Shown in pieces: positions 10,934 to 22,074 of a DNA stretch of 64,000 nt. Position numbers and translations under genes: made by a program. The stretch is taken from the NCBI RefSeq assembly GCF_009727055.1, contig NC_052351.1, forward strand, positions 55,815,422 to 55,879,421, in the 5' to 3' direction. A model generated the notes under the pieces. The model was not told the DNA's origin, did no database searches, and saw nothing but the letters and a program-made list of their open reading frames with translations. Source of the stretch: Benincasa hispida. Lineage: Eukaryota > Streptophyta > Magnoliopsida > Cucurbitales > Cucurbitaceae. Position 1 is the first letter of the stretch, and every line of letters starts with the position of its first letter.

Positions 10934-11608
10934 TTATTTGGTCATCTTGCCTTCGAGGCATGATTCACATACCGGCAAGGAGTTTTCTTCTAAACTATTT
11001 AGAAGTCTACTTTTCACCAACTTCTCAATCCTATTGAGGTTGATGCGACCTAACCTAAGATGCCAAAGATGGGTGTTTTCCTTAGGAGAAACCTTTGGTC
11101 TTTTAGCTGTTATTGCCGTACTGAACATTTTAGTGTTAAACAAGGCTTTTATGACTAACGACTTTAGTACATATAAGTTACTTTCCATTGAACCATAACC
11201 AATCTCCATTCCATTCTTGAAAATAAACACTTTATTCTCAGAAAAAGAGACAGTATAGCCTTGTTCAATGAGACAAGAAACCAAGATTAAGTTCCTCTTA
11301 ATATGACAAACTACAAAAACATTATCCAGTAATAGATAACATTTCTTGTCAACAAATAACTTCAGCCTGCCTACAACAATAGCTGAAACAACCTCACCAG
11401 TGCCGACTCGAAGAGTCATCTCTCCTTGTGGCAACGTTTTCCAGGAACTGAATCCTAGGTAAGAGGAACTGACATGATTGGTAGCACCCAGATCAAGGAT
11501 CCAGAAAGGATCATCATTCTCTACCAAACATGCCTCCAAGACGAATAAATCAGATTTACTATCTTGTCTCCTATTTTGGAGAGTAGTGGGATTAAGGTCG
11601 TTTTCCAC
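10934..11608 (-). pseudogene. Copia aspartic protease plus GAG-pre-integrase domain
   Basis: The longest clean frame of this element (224 residues). The protease active-site region reads WILDLGATNHVSSSYLG near residue 38, where the family usually has DSGATNH; the Ser-to-Leu change next to the catalytic Asp may impair it. The GAG-pre-integrase segment HLWHLRLGRINLNRIEKLVKS follows, then CESCLEGKMTK, part of the integrase zinc-binding region. It continues into the integrase after a stop. Upstream the frame runs only into short leader sequence, so the gag core appears deleted. Confidence 0.85.
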
Positions 11609-14137
11609 GAAATACGTTTCTCACGATTCTTTCCACTGTATATAGTCGGTCATTTTAAAATCACTAAACGAAAATACCAACGAGTTGTTGAAAAGAAAAA
11701 CACATTGACCTACGTTAGGTTTTAAACAAATACCCGTTGTAAAACAAAACAACATCCAATAAGGTTTTAGCAAAACTAATATGAACCCCGTGAGACATCT
11801 AGTTTCACAATGATGCTTCAAAGTTTTAGGACAAAAGCCGTCGAAGGGAAGTCAATTATCCTCCTCTGAATTGAGAAGTTCTCAACCAGTCATTAATACT
11901 ATAACAACTCTTGCTCCTATAACGACTAGCCATCATTGATTTGGCCAAGAGATCATTAACTTATTTAAACAATCCCGTAGAGGTGACCCGCCATTTTTAG
12001 GCCCTAGAGGTTCACCCCAAAAAGCAATCCGAAGGAAAAAAAAAATCCGATTGCGTTCAAAACCTAAACGACCTTATCCATTTCTGGAGTTCACCTTGAC
12101 TTGACCAACTGCAAAAACCTCATCCGAAGGGGAACGCCCATAGGGCTCCACGAGGAGTACAGAATGATGTCACGGTGTGAACCAATGACAGAGACCATAA
12201 AGACATGTTGACACACACCCTAACACCCACTTACATATAAACACTCTCTCTGTCCACCTTGATATTGATTCATTGCAAACACACATCCGAAGAGGGATGC
12301 TCCCAAGGTACCTATGAGGTCAAGCAATGATTCATCAAGTGTGTGCACATTATAATGCGAGAAACGGTGAGTGGAATCGATAGACATATCAGATACATCT
12401 TCTTCATCCCATTGAGTATTTTATAACCTCAGGGTTAGTTTACTTAAAAAAAACACGGCTAAGGATTTTAACTAAGTGAGCTTTTTAAGGTTTGCTCAAG
12501 AGTAAACTTTTACCGTATAGATGTATGTAAAACATGACTGTGAGGTTAGTATTCATATCAGTGTACTGGAGTGTTATTCTGGCTAACCAAGTCTTATGTC
12601 ATTTGATCCAACAATCTGTCTGCTATGCTTGTTGATATATAAGTCTATTTAATTCAACCTTTCTAAGGTTGGACTTTCCTCATGGTAGGGGTGTTAGGGA
12701 TGGTGTTCCGCAACTTAAGAACCCCAGTCTAGCCAGAAGCCGCCTTAGACAAAAGGTCCCTTATAGATAGATTTTCAACAAATTTAATCTTTTATACCAA
12801 CCAATTTAATCCTATTAAACTGATTTTAAAAGATCAATCTAGGTTACTAAACTCTTTAGAACCACTTAAACTTAGGTCTACCTCAATCCAATTTTAAAAC
12901 CCTTTTAAAAAACTTGAGTTCACCTTAAGTCCACATGCAACTCTGAATTATTGATTTTAGGTCTAATTTCCTTTATAACACCTATAAACAGAAACCAAAA
13001 CCACAATGCTAAGCTAACACATGCAAAGCATTCATAACGCTTATACATAGCCTAAGTGTCATGCTCAATGCATTGTCCATTCATTGCCACTTTTTTTATA
13101 TAACACTTATACAAAATAGCAATGAAACAAGCAAAACATGCTTCCATTCACCCTTAGACTATAACTCTTATAATAAAAAGATGATGTATGATAATGCTCA
13201 CTGCATGCAAAATATAACTCTTATATTTCATGATGCATGTGCATGCTTTCAAGTAATTTCTTCATGCTAAATTATAACAATTATAATACATGATGCATGA
13301 ATAATTGCACAACCTAATGTGGGTTTTAAACTATATGTCAACCACTTTGGCATATAAGCACTATACGATCGTTTAGCAAATACTACATGATCATGTCCTT
13401 TTACTAAGCGATGAAGCCTGAGGCACGTGATCGCTTAGCGCACTTCACACAACGCCCGCCTTCCGCGATCGTCTAAACAAAAACGATGCCATAAAGCACC
13501 ATCACCTAAGTGATCACTTAGCTAGGCCTTCGTATGGTATACGCTCGATCGTGTAGGTAGTAACTAAGCGATGAGGCTTGTAACTACACGATCATCTAAC
13601 ATGCGCCTTTTACTAAATGATGAGCATCACATGCTCCCACTACGATCGTCCATCTCTAGCACCTAGCGGTTGAGCAACCAACGCTACGCGATAGAGTAAA
13701 CGATTTACCCCATCTCTTAGCATTAGCTAAATAATCGTATAATAAATACTACACGATCGTTTAGAAAAATCTAAATGATCGCATAGTTAAATCCCAACGA
13801 CCGTTTACCTTAGGCTACACGATACGACCAATGCTTGGTTTTCTTCTTTGTTGAGAACTGCATCTCCATGCTTCGAAACTTCATCACGAACGACTCGACT
13901 AACTCAAACTCTTTGAATTACAGACTTGATTGCAAGTTAATTACGCCCAAAAACACAGAGGCTCTTACAAATTAACACTTTGTAATTCCAGAAAGCTTTA
14001 ACAAAAGGCAATTAAACCCAAAACATTCATCAACTTCATCCACAAATGCACTTAACGATTAAACACAAATTCAGAAACCCACTGCGACTGTAAAATGAAG
14101 TTCAAAACAGACTTGTAATTTGGAATATCAGAATAAC
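11609..14137 (-). other. Copia 5' leader and residual gag-side sequence
   Basis: About 2.5 kb between PBS and protease without a recognisable protein domain. It has repeated ATAAGCGTTATA-type words (12950-13300) and a CGATCG motif array (13355-13820). A related leader piece occurs on the plus strand at 56219-56698, supporting element origin. I see no UBN2-type gag domain here. Confidence 0.6.
13355..13820. repeat. CGATCG-centred motif array in the Copia leader
   Basis: About fifteen copies of words such as CTACACGATCGTTTAG, TATACGATCGTTTAGC and TGATCGCTTAGCG, irregularly spaced. Unlike the other Copia arrays this one lies outside the LTR, between PBS and protease. Confidence 0.7.
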
Positions 14138-14153
14138 CTGGCTCTAATACCAA
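14138..14153 (-). promoter_or_regulatory. Primer binding site, tRNA-Met type
   Basis: The minus strand reads TTGGTATTAGAGCCAGG directly after the LTR end ...TTCA. This resembles the plant initiator tRNA-Met PBS (TGGTATCAGAGC) used by many Copia elements. It fixes the inner edge of the 5' LTR. Confidence 0.8.
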
Positions 14154-14589
14154 TTGAAGGAAATCGATCATGAGGATTTCCATGAGCAGCAGAATAGATC
14201 ATTCCAAATTACAATCATGTATGAACATTACATATTACAACCAAAACAGAAACATACGATTATGCATTCATTACAGAAATTACAGCATGAAAACTACAAA
14301 TGAACAAGGAGAAATCTACACACATTTATAGACCCATCTCCACACTCCTTGATCACGAACACTCGAACACAACAACCTCGAATGCTCGAACAACACGACC
14401 TCTACACAGCATGAACACCATGCACTCGTCCTCAGTGATCGCTTCGGTCACAAACGGCCTCCACAGAACCTCGATAGTGTCGAGTTGAGTATGACAACAC
14501 CAAGAAGGCTACCTTGTATTCTCGGTGTGAGAATCCAGAGGGTGGGCTCTATGTGGACTTGGTTTGAGGCAGAAGAAGAAGGAAACAAC

Positions 14590-14760
14590 AATCATGTACA
14601 CGATTGGGCAAATGGGAGATGATTGAAACCTATCGTATAGGTCAATGCCCAATCGTTTAGCAAAAGCTAAGTGATTGTTTAGCTCATCGCTTAGTTCCAT
14701 GTCTGTCGCCTACAAAACACTACACAATCGTCTAACTCGCTCAAGCTATCACTTAGTAAA
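14590..14760. repeat. CGATCG-type motif array, degenerate
   Basis: Words such as CTATCGTATAGG, CCAATCGTTTAGC and AAGTGATTGTTTAGC repeat at 20-30 base spacing. This is the minus-strand LTR counterpart of the arrays at 6795 and 51320, with more mutated cores. Confidence 0.6.
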
Positions 14761-15937
14761 TCATATTTACTTGAAAACTTCTTTTTCGAGAGAAAAATCA
14801 CAAATTCAACATTACTAAAATTAGGAAAACAATTTTCCTTTTATCTCACGGTTACCATGAACCACCAATAATCTCCCACTCAATTGGTTATTAGAGAAAA
14901 AGATTTAATTATCCAATAATTAATATTATTACAAATATAAATGATAACCAACTTATCATACTACATTTATAATCTATAGTTTTAATATTTCATCTCATGA
15001 AACATATAAACCATAGTTCTTTTTCTATTCCATGGTATTTAATGTAAATCTCATTTACATTAATCCTCCACTAGATATATCTCATACATCGTACCGATCA
15101 TATCATATATAATCGAATTACCTCTTGTCAATTTGAACACTTCAAATCAACACCAAGAACTAATCCTCAACTGAATCCATTGAGTTACCAAGGGGGCCTT
15201 ATGGACCTATAGCTCGAAGCTCCAACGGTACGTGAATAACTGACTAAACTCTCTAGTCACGAGATCCACCATTCGTTAACTGTCAGGCACTCCACTAAAG
15301 ACCGACAGCTGAACTCTTCTTATCATAAATATATTATGTATCCATATTAACCAATCAGTAGTGCGATAACCCTTCACAGATCGCTCGTAAGTACAGCTGG
15401 GCCAATAACCGTTATGGCCTTGTAGTCACATCTAACTCCTTAAGTACCATTGATCCTTCTAATGAACATAAGTCATATTCCTACTATGACTGAGTCCTCT
15501 CTTCCAAAGAGAAGTTGTGGCCATTATGTTCAAGCCCGGAAATCAGCCCTTAAGGGAGCAATCTCTCTACTTATCCCTGCTTCGGGAAAGAAGTGAATTC
15601 CATCTTGTGGATTGAGTTCCCAGCTCCCAGATCAGACAAGTCTCCAAAAAGGTAGGCATGTTGAGTTAGTAATCTGGCTACTCTCATCCATACTAATCAA
15701 AGAACCACCCTTAAAGGCAGGAGTTCCCAAAACACTCAGGATTGAAGTTGTGTCACCTATGGTCATTTAGGTGAGATCTAAGTCTCTAGTATCAATGGAT
15801 ATACAGAGTCTAGTCATCTCGTGGTTCGAGTCTTATACAAACTCTTTGTATAGGACACTCCTGCTCGCACGTCTCCACATGAATGGTCAGGATGTACCAT
15901 CTGTAGTAGTTTACAATACTTACAAACTTCTACAAAC

Positions 15938-15975
15938 CTGTCTCTTATACACATCTAGATGTGTATAAGAGACAG
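15938..15975. other. Mate-pair junction adapter left in the assembly (2 of 3)
   Basis: Same 38-base back-to-back mosaic ends as at 8878. The flanking genomic segment of about 107 bases is present on both sides (15830-15937 and 15976-16083), so the real LTR contains it once. Confidence 0.97.
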
Positions 15976-16343
15976 GTCTTATACAAACTCTTTGTATAGG
16001 ACACTCCTGCTCGCACGTCTCCACATGAATGGTCAGGATGTACCATCTGTAGTAGTTTACAATACTTACAAACTTCTACAAAACGAGCCGTATCCGTAAT
16101 GTCACCATGATCAGGTATCCCACCTTAATCCTTATACTACAAACCTATTTAGGTTATCACTTAAGACATGATCCACTTGTATATCACATATACATGCTTA
16201 AGTTCACATAAGATAACCAAGGAGCTTTGTTTATTAGATATGAGTAAATACCAAAATTAAATAACAATTATTTTATTCATCAAATAATGTGTATCATTAC
16301 AAAACAACGAGACTCCGAGAGAATTAAGACACCAATCCTAACA

Positions 16344-18481
16344 GTCACACCCCCTCCCGAGCTTACCTCTTTCACCCGAAAGAAGGTGTGAGGATGGCAG
16401 ATACTACTCTTTTGTGATACCTATTGTCCACCCTTAACTGATTTAGCATTATTTCAAACATAGCCAGAGATAAATTAACTTTAAGATTCAAATGTCAGAA
16501 ACAAAGTTTGTACAGTTAAATAGGTTTTACAAATCATTTTTTCCATCCCACATCCAACTACTAAGTAAGAAATTTATTTTGTGGAAGATCTCGTTTTCAA
16601 GCTACAACCTAGACTCTTCTGCTACCTGGAGGAAAACATAAAAGAAAAGAATGAGCTAAAATCCCAGGGAGTGGTAAATGTAACATAGGGTCTCTTTAAC
16701 CCTCAAGAGTAAAGGCTCATTAACAACATTTCAACACCATGAGGTCACTATTCAAACCTCAGGCTTACAGTATTCGTTTTCTGTTATCCTTTCACACACA
16801 GTAGACAGTTGGCCATATTTCCCTATATGCACATACCTCTACCTCGTGTGGGCTCAAAAACTAGATCCGTCGGTCCTCTGACCATTCCATATGAGGTTCT
16901 TCTTACAGGCTCAGGAACTAGGCCTTACGACCCTCTGACCATCCCGTGAGACTTTGCTAAAGACTTAGGAACTAGGCCATTACGACCAACCTAATAGATC
17001 AAAGTTAGGTCTGAGAATAACTTAGAACAACAACTATCAAAGAGTTAATCTTCTACAGAATTAGTTAGACGCATGGACAACCCTTCTAGCGCATGAACAC
17101 TCTGCTCGACGCAAGGCAACTCCTTCCAATGCTTGGACCTTGTGTTGGGATGCCTAGTTCATTCAATCAACATCCTAAGTCTCTTCTCTTACTTCTCTAT
17201 TAAGTTTTGTCTAAAAGTTTGAGTTGTGAGTTGAAGTAAGGCTCCTCCAAGGTATTGATGGCTTCTCAGCTCCAACTCTCATGCAACCCAAGTGTCTTCT
17301 TCATACAGGGCCAATGCATAGACCTTGTCACCTCCTACTTGCATGCAAGACTCATATGCCTTCACCATGTATTGCCAATGCATGGTCTTTTGCCACTTTG
17401 TTGTCTTTACCACGTAGTGTCCAACATCTAACCCCCTATGAGGTGTCATCCCAACACTTTGCATGCTCTACAATACACCTTGGGTGTCCACCTCCAACTT
17501 TGACACTTAGTCAATTCATACTATGCTGCCACTTAACTTCCTAAGATGTCTACCTAGGAGTTGGCCACCTCCTCCTTTGAAATTTGGTCCAACTAGTGCA
17601 TGCATCTAATTCCTCTTCCATCATGCGTCCAATTGTGCCCATTCCTCAAGGCATGTGTCCAACTACTCTATTTTCCATCCTTTATGCGTCCAACATGCCC
17701 CTATTATGGTGTCTGTCCAACGAGTCATCCAACACTTAATGACATTTCCAACTATGCGTTTAACCTAGCCCTAGGTCAATAGGTTCACCCAAGCGTCCAA
17801 GAGGTTACACTTTACCCTAAGATGCCTCTATTATGCATCCACTAAGGGGTGCTTTAGGGTTTTGCAACTATGCTATGAGTTGAACTCTCTTTTCCAACAC
17901 TTAGCCAATATTCCATTCCTCTTGCTAGGCTATATGTCCACCCTTACCCTAGCATGTGTTCAAAGCCCTTTTCAATTCTAACTATGCTTCCAATTTTAGG
18001 ATAACACATCTAAGGTTAAACTCTTACTCCTCTCATACTTAGTTTATTCTTTACTTCCTCCATGGACTATGAGTCCAACTCTTACCTCCAACACCTACCC
18101 AAATTCTAAACTATACTATGAGTTCAATCTTTCCCTTCCAAGGTTCAAACGCATGGCTGCTCTTTCTCCCAAATGTTTAAGCACACTTATCTCTCCTCAC
18201 TGCTCAACTATGCTTCCAACTTTGGTTTTCAATACTTAGCCAAGTTTTGCTCCTTTTTGGGCCAATTCATGTCCTTAAGCTTTTCTAGGCTCAAAGCACA
18301 GTTTGAACAGCCAAAATTCTGTCTTCAACCTCCTACGCTTCCAACACTTAGAAATTTTTCTAAGTATTACTGCTTCCTCCAAAGCATAGTTCAGACAGTT
18401 GGACAAATTTTTACCCTCCAAGGCCTTAGGTACACTTCTACCCTCTAACTTTCAAGATCTTATAGAGTTCTGGGTGTTACA
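16344..18481 (-). repeat. Gypsy LTR, solo or fragment
   Basis: Starts GTCACACCCC and ends GGGTGTTACA on the plus strand, mirroring the ends of the LTR at 748-4208, and has the same layout (a CTGGAGGAAAA-type block after about 300 bases, GCGTCCAAC words in the middle). No coding region adjoins it, so it is a solo LTR or a truncated one. The first T of the expected TGTCACACC is absent because a Copia LTR ends at 16343. Length about 2.14 kb. Confidence 0.65.
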
Positions 18482-19440
18482 CTAATGGACCTACATATTA
18501 GAAGCTCCAATGATACAAGATTAATTTATTAAACTCTTTCATTAAATTAGTCAACATTCATTGACTACAAGTCACTTCATTAAAGACCTATAACTACACT
18601 CCTCGTATTATATATATATATTTTTGTGTCGACAGATATAACGAATCAATAGTATGTCAACCTTTCACTAATCGCTCGTAATTACAACTGGGTCAAAATT
18701 ACCATTTTACCCCTGTAATTATATCTAACTCCTTAAGTCCCACTGATTCATTAATGAACAACCTGTTTATAGCCCAAACATAAACAAAACCCTCTTGGGC
18801 TAATGAAAGATAGGGGCCCCATTATTCAAGACCCGCAGTGAGCACTTAAGGGAGAAATTTATTTACTTACCCTAAAGATGGAAAGAAGTGAACTACATCT
18901 TGTGTAGCTATATTACCAGCTTTCTACTCGGACAATCCTCAAAATGGTAGGCTTATTGCGTCGATGAGTCGAACCACTCGCACCCATACAAATCAAAAGA
19001 CTGTCCTCATAGACAAGAGTTCATAACTCACTCAAGATTAAAGTCGAGTCACCTGTGATCATCCTATGAAATGTTAATCTCTTCAGTCAACGGTGTTATA
19101 AAGAGAGATCAATCATTTCGTAGTCTGATCTTATACAAATTCTTTATATCGGATACTCCCACTAGCATGTCTTCACATGAACGATTAGAATCAAATTGTT
19201 TGTAATACTTTACAACTTTTGTAACAATTACAAAGCGGATCGTATCCATAGTATCACTAGGATAAGGCCATTTAGGTTATTACTTGAACATGATCCACCT
19301 GTATGTCTACCACATACTGTTCAAGTTTCATAAAATAACATTGGATCGTTCTTTAATAGATAATTGCATATAGAAAATAATCAAACATTATTTCAAATAA
19401 CATATTAACTATGAGGCTTTAGAGCATACATCCGAATGAA
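18482..19440 (-). repeat. Degenerate Copia LTR fragment, minus orientation
   Basis: Diverged but colinear with the LTR at 14155-16343: GGACCTA...GAAGCTCCAA, ACTCCTTAAGT, TTATACAAATTC and CATGATCCACCTGTATG occur in order. It begins mid-LTR next to the Gypsy LTR end. It is the oldest-looking Copia LTR in the window. Confidence 0.6.
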
Positions 19441-19960
19441 ATAATTATGAATAAGATTCATATTAAAACTACAGGTTATATATTCATATGAATAATAAGA
19501 ATGAGATTCATATTAAAACTATAGATTAAAAGCGAAATATATCTTTGAATATTATTAAGGTCTTTATTTAATTAAATATGAGATATTTAATTAAATTAAT
19601 CATTAAATGATTAATTAATTAATTAATTACTAACTTCCCCTTAATGAAGAGGGAGCGAAAATGGGGGAATTTAATGTATCCTTCTTGTTAAAAACACACA
19701 GAAAAGTTCTATGTTATAAAAAACAAAAACAAAAAAGCCAACTATTATCTCTCTCACCAATTATACATAAGAAGAACCGTTCCCGTAATTTTTATTCTTC
19801 CTCCCAATTCCCTTTCTCTTTCAAAAAACACTCCTACAAATAGGTTCTTGCTAAGAGTCATAGTAAGAAAGCCCTTTTCAGAGGTTTCTCAAAGAAGGAG
19901 AGGAACAATCAATCGAGGAGGAGACTTTTTGTGAAGAAAGAAGAATCTACGAAGGTAACT
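19441..19960 (+). repeat. Possible Copia LTR distal half, plus orientation
   Basis: ATTAAAACTACAGGTTATA and the later AT-rich block resemble the LTR segment near 48510-48600 in plus orientation. Similarity is weak and partial. If right, it faces the fragment at 18482-19440 as an inverted pair. A run of AATT repeats lies near 19595-19630. Confidence 0.35.
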
Positions 19961-20988
19961 TCTCTCTATCTTCTAATGCGTGCTTACCCTAAATAATTCA
20001 GCATGTTCGTGTTTGTGTTTTATTTCTCATTTTTTTCTATAATTTTCATCTTCTCAAAATCGAAACAAAAACGATTAAATGTTTTCGTTGGAATTCGATC
20101 CCTTCACATCAAACATATTTTTATTTTTAATTTTTAATTTTAATTGCATTTATTAAACATCATTTAAAATGAAAAAAAAAATATTCTCAATCAATTTTAT
20201 ATTTTCCAATAAAGTGATCTCTTTGAAGTTAGACAATTATTTTTTAACCAAGTCAATCCGTGTTTAAATTATGTAAAATTTTTAATTTTCAAGTAATATT
20301 ATGTATATTTCATTGGTGAGTATATATCTGATCAATGAAACTTTTGAAATAATTTATTAAAATATAGATATTCTTCTTCCATGTCAAATAAAATGAAAAT
20401 GGATGAAAACAACCTCTGATCAAATAAATTGAAAACATTGTTGGATTCTAATTCTAATTAATTAGTACAATAAATGCTAATATGAATATAACTCAACTAA
20501 CATAAAACTTGTACTATTGACTCATTCGAAAGTTCGACTCTCCTAAACTATATATTAGTTTTAAGTACATTTTCTTTCCCCAAATCAGATCAAATCGACC
20601 GTGAATTATTGAACATATATTTGGTTTTCATCTCTCACAACTACTACTCATTTAGAAAATTTGTTGAAATAGATTTATAGGTCATTTCAATCCAAATCAA
20701 TTATCGAAATTCAAATAAAAATTTAACTTTTTTTTTTCCTGTTTCTACTATTATTTGAATTTTTAAATAGATTTACAAACCATTCATATGAATTTTTCAA
20801 ATGGATCTCAATGATTAACGGAGACTCGAGAAGATATATGATGTCGATCTTCATCTAAATTTTTAGATGATCGATCTCAATCAGAGAAAAAAGACTACTT
20901 CAAATAATTGAGAGTATGGTAGTTGTGAAAGGGGAACTTATGATAATTTCCCAATATTTTCACCTTTTTTTCATTTCTTCTTCCATGG
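19961..20988. other. AT-rich sequence downstream of the QRT3-like gene
   Basis: No coding signal. The right part should contain the 3' UTR of the minus-strand gene ending at 20989, but I could not identify a clear poly(A) signal. Confidence 0.5.
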
Positions 20989-22074
20989 CTACCTCTGCCC
21001 TTGATCCACCGCCACAAACACACTTCCGGCCACCGCAACATCCGTCTCAATCACCACTCGATTTTCCGATACATTTCTCACTATATGCCTTGCAAATCCA
21101 CCATCAATGCTCCGAAATGAGTATTGAACATTCCTAATCAAATTCCGAAACACCAAAATCCAATTGAAATCCAGAATCCATGAAGTTCCATTTCCTTTAA
21201 TTTCGCCGTTTGCCGCGGTCGATTTCACCTGCATTCCGATCGCATTGTTCCTCTCAATCACAACCCGATCTATTTTCTTGAATTCCGATCTCGATTCATC
21301 AAGTTCAACAATCGCCACTCCTTTCTCCGATCCACAGAACAAATTATCCATAACGTTCACTCCATTCACAACGCCGTTAATCGATTTCAGCTTAATCGAA
21401 GCATCGCCAAGGAAGAACGTACTAGAAATTAGAAGCTGAACTGGATCTTCCGCTACGATTCCGGTAAAATCCATGTACGAATTCATGATTCTGGTTTGTG
21501 TTAATCCAGGTAATTTCAAGTAAATTCCAGTACCGCCGTATACGGTGGCTTTGTTGTAGCAATGAATGCCTGTGAGGATATTCGCTTGGCCGGAGATGAG
21601 GATTCCAATGGCGGCGGAGAAAATGACGACATCGGTGACGGAGTTGTCGTTACTGTTGAGGTTGATTCCGATGGCGGAGAAGTTTCGTTCACCGAGATCG
21701 GCGCCGGCGGTGATGTGTTGGCCGAGGAAGGTGGTTTGAATGTAGGTTTCGTGGCCACTTTGAACGGAAATTCCGGTGGTGGTGAAATGTGTGATGTAGC
21801 AATTTTGTATGGTTGTTCTTAATGAATTGATGATTGAAATTCCGCCGCCTCTGTAATTTGAATCCAATAGAAGGTCTCTGAAAGTGATGAACTCGTAACT
21901 ATAAGATGAAAAAGAAGAACTGAGGTTTGAATCTTCCGTAGAGTTCATCACTTTATGGTTTTTAATTTTCTGCGCCGCCGCTCCCTCCGCCGCCGCCGAC
22001 GGCGACGACGACAATTCGATCAGGTAACGGTTAGGGGGAAAATCGTCTGAAGCGCGTAAACTTCCTCCATGTAT
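20989..22074 (-). CDS. QRT3: QRT3-like exon 3 (beta-helix core)
   Basis: Acceptor CTTTTTTAG at 22075-22083; the frame opens IHGGSLRASDDFPPNRYL and runs 361 codons to TAG at 20989. The junction with exon 2 restores a continuous GNVM-IHGG segment typical of the family. GC-richer than its surroundings and free of stops. Confidence 0.92.
   Translation of the reverse strand: MHGGSLRASDDFPPNRYLIELSSSPSAAAEGAAAQKIKNHKVMNSTEDSNLSSSFSSYSYEFITFRDLLLDSNYRGGGISIINSLRTTIQNCYITHFTTTGISVQSGHETYIQTTFLGQHITAGADLGERNFSAIGINLNSNDNSVTDVVIFSAAIGILISGQANILTGIHCYNKATVYGGTGIYLKLPGLTQTRIMNSYMDFTGIVAEDPVQLLISSTFFLGDASIKLKSINGVVNGVNVMDNLFCGSEKGVAIVELDESRSEFKKIDRVVIERNNAIGMQVKSTAANGEIKGNGTSWILDFNWILVFRNLIRNVQYSFRSIDGGFARHIVRNVSENRVVIETDVAVAGSVFVAVDQGQR

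Larger units (their letters stand above)
7438..16343 (-). mobile_element. Ty1/Copia retrotransposon, minus strand, decayed
   Basis: Read on the minus strand it has a 5' LTR (16343-14155), a tRNA-Met-type PBS (about 14153-14138), a long leader (14137-11609), protease plus GAG-pre-integrase (11608-10934), integrase (10933-10250), RT and RNase H (10296-8218), two purine tracts, and a 3' LTR that stops after about 670 bases (8111-7438) where it meets a plus-oriented LTR. No gag core domain is recognisable, so a deletion between leader and protease is likely. Frameshifts, stops and two library adapters interrupt it. The order protease-integrase-RT-RNase H is diagnostic of Copia. Confidence 0.88.
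14155..16343 (-). repeat. 5' LTR of the minus-strand Copia
   Basis: Runs on the minus strand from TGTTAGGATTGG (16343) to TTCA (14155), next to the PBS. Length is about 2.19 kb including an adapter and about 107 bases of assembly duplication, so about 2.05 kb really. It contains the conserved LTR core (about 15180-16200) and a CGATCG-type array (14590-14760). Its outer end abuts a Gypsy LTR at 16344. Confidence 0.85.

Noticed and set aside
14138..14153. Possible tRNA-Met gene fragment
   Set aside because: Only the short PBS complement is present, without cloverleaf arms; same reasoning for 36410 and 58341.
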